64,000 bases of DNA. Origin: Pontederia crassipes. Taxonomy: Eukaryota > Streptophyta > Magnoliopsida > Commelinales > Pontederiaceae. Below are positions 60,556 to 64,000 of this stretch, in pieces. Under the pieces are notes generated by a model that had not been told where the DNA came from, ran no database searches, and was given only the letters and a program-made list of their open reading frames with translations. The first letter of the stretch is position 1; each line of letters starts with the position of its first letter. The DNA is taken from NCBI GenBank assembly GCA_030549335.1, contig CM060190.1, positions 72,554,118 to 72,618,117 on the forward strand, written 5' to 3'. Both the position numbers and the translations under genes were made by a program.

Positions 60556-60881
60556 GGCTGTGTTTGGATAGGAACTAGCAGCCAGAACTTCAGTATATTC
60601 TTCCAAACAGGTACATGAGTCCTAGTGGGTCCCGCGTGAATTAAAATCTCGGTCAACGCAAATCATTCTCGTGTCTTCTGAAAAAAAAGTTCCTACCAAA
60701 TGTCAAAACTTGCAAATATCGCTCGGAGCCGTGAAACAATTACAGGAACTTGCCCGTCAAATTATCAATATAGTTCTTCGTTCTTGGAACTTTCATCCAA
60801 ACGCACAACATGAACTTTGCCATCAAATCAAACAATTCTTCGAACTAATTGGAACTCTAATTTGGCCATCCAAATATAGCC
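60556..60881. mobile_element. Tourist-like (PIF/Harbinger) miniature element
   Basis: Termini GGCTGTGTTTGGATAG and CCATCCAAATATAGCC are inverted repeats. A TTA duplication lies at 60553-60555 and 60882-60884, the preferred PIF/Harbinger target. The 88-residue frame inside is not a gene. The element splits the LINE remnant between its zinc finger and RNase H parts. Confidence 0.88.
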
Positions 60882-61060
60882 TTAAGGAATATGTTAAAGC
60901 TAGCAACCAATATTTTGAAAGGACACTTTACCAATGATTCCGTTCGGGTAAGGTCGGAGATTCCTCCTCCAAATTAGATTAAGCTAAATTTTGATGGGAC
61001 TTTCATGAGACTTATGGAAAGGGAAACTATAGGCTATCTTGTTAGATTGCACAATGAACT
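60882..61060 (+). pseudogene. LINE RNase H fragment
   Basis: The translation near 60970-61000 reads IKLNFDGTF, the start of the RNase H-like domain (usual form KLNFDGS) that follows zf-RVT in many plant LINEs. The fragment soon loses similarity. Confidence 0.65.
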
Positions 61061-62973
61061 CTTTTTTTGTGTGCGTGTGCACGCGCGTGCGTACGTGTGT
61101 GTTATTGATTACTTAGACAACCTTGTAGGATCACAATACACCATATGAGGGTGAATTGGTGTTTAAATTGAAAATATCGATGTTATCGCGAAAGCTTAAA
61201 ATCATTTCGTTAATGTTTAAACTAATACAAAAGCGATTACATCACATGCAAAATAAGATAGGAAGGAGAGGGAGAGAAAAAGACAAACACAAGGTGCACG
61301 GTAGTTTGTTGACGAGGTTCAGCCACATCTTTGACCTACGTCTCCGTTTTAACTTTTCAACATCAAGACCGCTAGAGATTTCACTATATACCATTCCTTC
61401 GTTCCAAATAGGACAATGAAGAAACCCTTTACAACACATCACATTTTCTCTACTTCGTTCCTTCTATGAAGTTCATCTTTTCTTTAACTCGAGAGGTAGG
61501 ATAAAATCTCTTCTACACAGTAGCTCACATCCAAATATTTGAGCATTCTCTTTTTTTACAATATAAAACTCACAAAAAAAGAAGAGAGAAAGAAATAAAA
61601 TATTTATAACTTGGAGCATAAATGGACTTTTCAAATGTTCTTCTCACTTTTTCTTAAAAGTTTTGATCATTCCTACACCTTTGGATCCTCTTTTATAGCC
61701 TTCTTAATTTCATTTAGCCATTAGAACTTGTTTCCTAATTTTGATACCAAAATATCACTATTATGGTGCATTCTGTACGCTGATTTGTCGACTGTCCTGC
61801 ATTATTTTAAGTATAACTTTTTTTACAGTTATCCAAATAAAATAATTTTTTTATTTTATGAAAATCTAACAGAATTCTCTATAATTTTAGTATTCATTAT
61901 TCATCCAAAATCTAATGAGTTCATAGTCAAATATTGATTCAAAGTTCAGTATACAAAATTGTTCATTTCAAATAAAATATTTTAGACCTTTATTCTTTTA
62001 TACATAACTTTTTATGCCAATATCCAAATAAGATGATATTTGATTATATAAAAAGATAAGAGAATTATTTATAACTTTTATATTCATCCATTAATGTAAA
62101 TTTCGTGGAAAAACATAAACAAACATTAATCGAAAGTTTAATACATGAAACAACTTATTTTTATTTAAATTTTTTCGATATTTTAAATATAATTCTAATC
62201 TTTTGAAGTTTGTATCATTAAAACATAATTATATAAGGCATAAAAATTTTGCTCCAATAAACTAAGGCCGAAAATCTCAAATTTTTGTACTTGGATAATT
62301 TCTTCTAAAAAAAATGCATACACTATATGAGCTATTCCTTGTTCATGCTAAGGCCCATTAGGAACATCAGTCCAAGTATCTTTCACACACACAAAAGGAG
62401 TCATTATCGATATTTGACCTACGAGTACATCTATAATATAAAATGAACTATGATCTATTAAACATAAAGAGCCACGCAACCACATGCAAGTTTATATTAT
62501 GACAATTTGGAGATGCATAATTGCTCAATGATCTTAAAAACTAACCAATATTTTGGCATGTTAGAATTAATCATTAAGCGAGAAAATACTATAAGTCATA
62601 AAAAATGTGTACTCACACAAATAATCATGTAACTTGTTATGCTTTACATTGAAGTAGTTTGCATATCGAAGACATCTTTTGTGTTATCCATTTATGGTTC
62701 CTTGAATTTTTATGCATAAATATTTGATCAATTGCATTATAAATTTTATGTTCACTAGTGGATCTTTCAGTTGCTATTATATGTTTTAATTGTGAGTGAT
62801 TGCTTACAAGTTTGACCACTTTGAGTGTCTCATTAAATTTACAACACTAATTTATTATTTTTAGATAATCAAAAGTCTAAAAGAACCTCACAAGTGTGCA
62901 TGCAACTAATGCATACTACATGAGTTGCTCCCTACCCAAGTCTGTTAAGAGCCTAAACCCTAGTCAATCTCAG
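61061..62973. other. repeat-derived intergenic stretch
   Basis: Begins with an alternating GT/GC tract (61066-61101). The part at 61120-61430 resembles retroelement LTR text (GGTGAATTGGTGTTTAAATT, GAGGTTCAGCCACATC), but I could not delimit an element. The rest is AT-rich with no gene. Confidence 0.4.
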
Positions 62974-64000
62974 GAAAGTGCATGGACCGCATGTAAATGG
63001 AACAATCCCACGAGAATAGCAATGACAATAATATAATGAGAAAAAACAAACCACAAGAGCAAGAATAAGCGATACATTATTTTATTATTTGATCTATATA
63101 AAACTCCGTCTACAAAAGCCTCAAGGGACACTAAGGTTTATATATCTGTAATTTATTTATTTTTTCTCCAATTTTTTACAATCAAATTTGTAACTAGTTA
63201 TGGTTTATGATCTCGGAAAGCAATAACATGACCCTCTCCAAATTTTCAGGAGCCTATCAGACAATTACCTAACCGGTTCTTTGCCAACATTCTTTGGGAA
63301 CTTCACTGACATGCAATATTTGTAAGATTTTTCAACACAGGAAAATTCTGGTTTCTTTAAGCTTTTTGAAACCTTTTACTAAAATAATAATATATGAAAT
63401 TTTCCTTTTCCTTTTTTAGATAATATTTAAATGGTTATATTTATGTGAAAAGTCTCTTGACTGTGAAAAAAAAACTACAAGAACAGAAATACAAGATTCA
63501 GAATTGTTTCTTTTGTTTTTCTTAGAGAATATAATAATAACCTCGAATGGCATGTGATGTTATTTTCAAATTAAAGGGATATCTATCTTTCTAAAATATC
63601 ATTCCATCAGACAAGTTTTCCTAACTTCTTCAGTCATGTGTTTTAGGGATTTACATGCTAATGCTTTATCAGGACCAAGCTTGGGAATCTTAAGAACCTC
63701 CGGGTCTTGTAAGATTAATAAGCATGACACTAAAAATTGTAGCTCCCCATCTCCGTGCATTTCATCAAACAAGAAAGTTTTGTTGTTCCTAACTTTTTTC
63801 ATTCGTGAGTTTTACAGGGATTTACATGCTAATGCTTTATCAGGACCAATACCCAAGGAGCTTGGGAATCTTAAGAACCTCCGGATCTTGTAAGATCAAT
63901 AAGCATGACACTAAAAATTATGGTTGATTAAGAATGCAACAAGCGAAAACTGAATTCAAATTTTTTAGGGATATCGGCACAAATGACTTCAGTGGCACAA
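62974..64000 (+). pseudogene. LRR receptor kinase copy E, runs off the window
   Basis: Exon 3 starts at 62974 but is split: its 3' part (63104-63132) follows about 87 bp of extra sequence, and its donor GT is lost. Exon 4 (63250-63321) is a normal 72-nt LRR (SLSDNYLTGSLPTFFGNFT). Exon 5 occurs twice: 63647-63708 (62 nt, a 10-nt deletion) and 63818-63889 (72 nt, DLHANALSGPIPKELGNLKN). Exon 6 starts at 63969 (DIGTNDFSGT) and is cut by the window edge. No exon 1 or 2 precedes it. It may be the continuation of copy D after insertions, or a separate duplicate. Downstream exons could still be intact. Confidence 0.85.

Overview
This window is repeat-rich, intron-rich nuclear DNA from a flowering plant. 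I cannot name the species from sequence alone. The evidence is GT-AG introns with 72-nt leucine-rich-repeat exons, Ty1-copia elements primed by initiator tRNA-Met, CACTA, hAT and PIF/Harbinger miniature elements, tRNA-derived SINEs and a plant-type LINE. No tRNA, rRNA, CRISPR array or bacterial-type operon was seen.

The only near-complete host gene is a plus-strand receptor kinase of the LRR-VIII-2 type (LRR + malectin-like + kinase, Arabidopsis At1g56120/At1g56130/At1g56140-like). Its 24 exons run from 18569 to 33061. It has a signal peptide, 12 LRR exons, a malectin-like domain, one membrane segment and a kinase domain with all key residues. One defect stands out: exon 13 has no GT donor that keeps the frame. 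Four related pieces surround it, all on the plus strand: copy A (9119-11796, exons 1-4, frameshifted), copy C (34281-35011, one kinase exon split by a hAT element), copy D (48862-56199, exons 1-4, broken) and copy E (62974 to the window end, exons 3-6, with a duplicated LRR exon). The region is therefore a decaying tandem receptor-kinase cluster.

Layout: 1-5468, decayed Ty1-copia (+) with an insertion; 6689-8082, CACTA element 1; 8554-8780, SINE; 9119-11796, copy A with a very long CA microsatellite in intron 2; 12090-14965, a foldback repeat split by CACTA element 2; 18569-33061, the receptor kinase, whose intron 1 holds a 5.86-kb minus-strand Ty1-copia with a perfect TTTAC duplication; 33349-33557, SINE with an 18-bp duplication; 34281-35011, copy C; 36672-38255, truncated Ty1-copia (-); 39375-40800, long-inverted-repeat elements; 42380-45488, a hAT-like miniature element split by CACTA element 3; 46196-46686, a related hAT-like element; 47369-47615, a GATATAGTGACAC repeat cluster; 48862-56199, copy D, whose intron 1 holds CACTA element 4 and a 2.5-kb long-inverted-repeat element; 56221-57245, CACTA element 5; 57330-61060, LINE fragments cut by a Tourist-like element; 62974-64000, copy E.

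The encoded receptor would sit in the plasma membrane and link an extracellular LRR/malectin ectodomain to an RD-type Ser/Thr kinase. No ligand or pathway can be read from the sequence. Intron 1 has received large insertions in two of three copies. I found no convincing new molecular system. The most informative points are the exon-13 splice defect, the dated nesting of elements with exact target-site duplications, and two CACTA subfamilies with different subterminal repeats.
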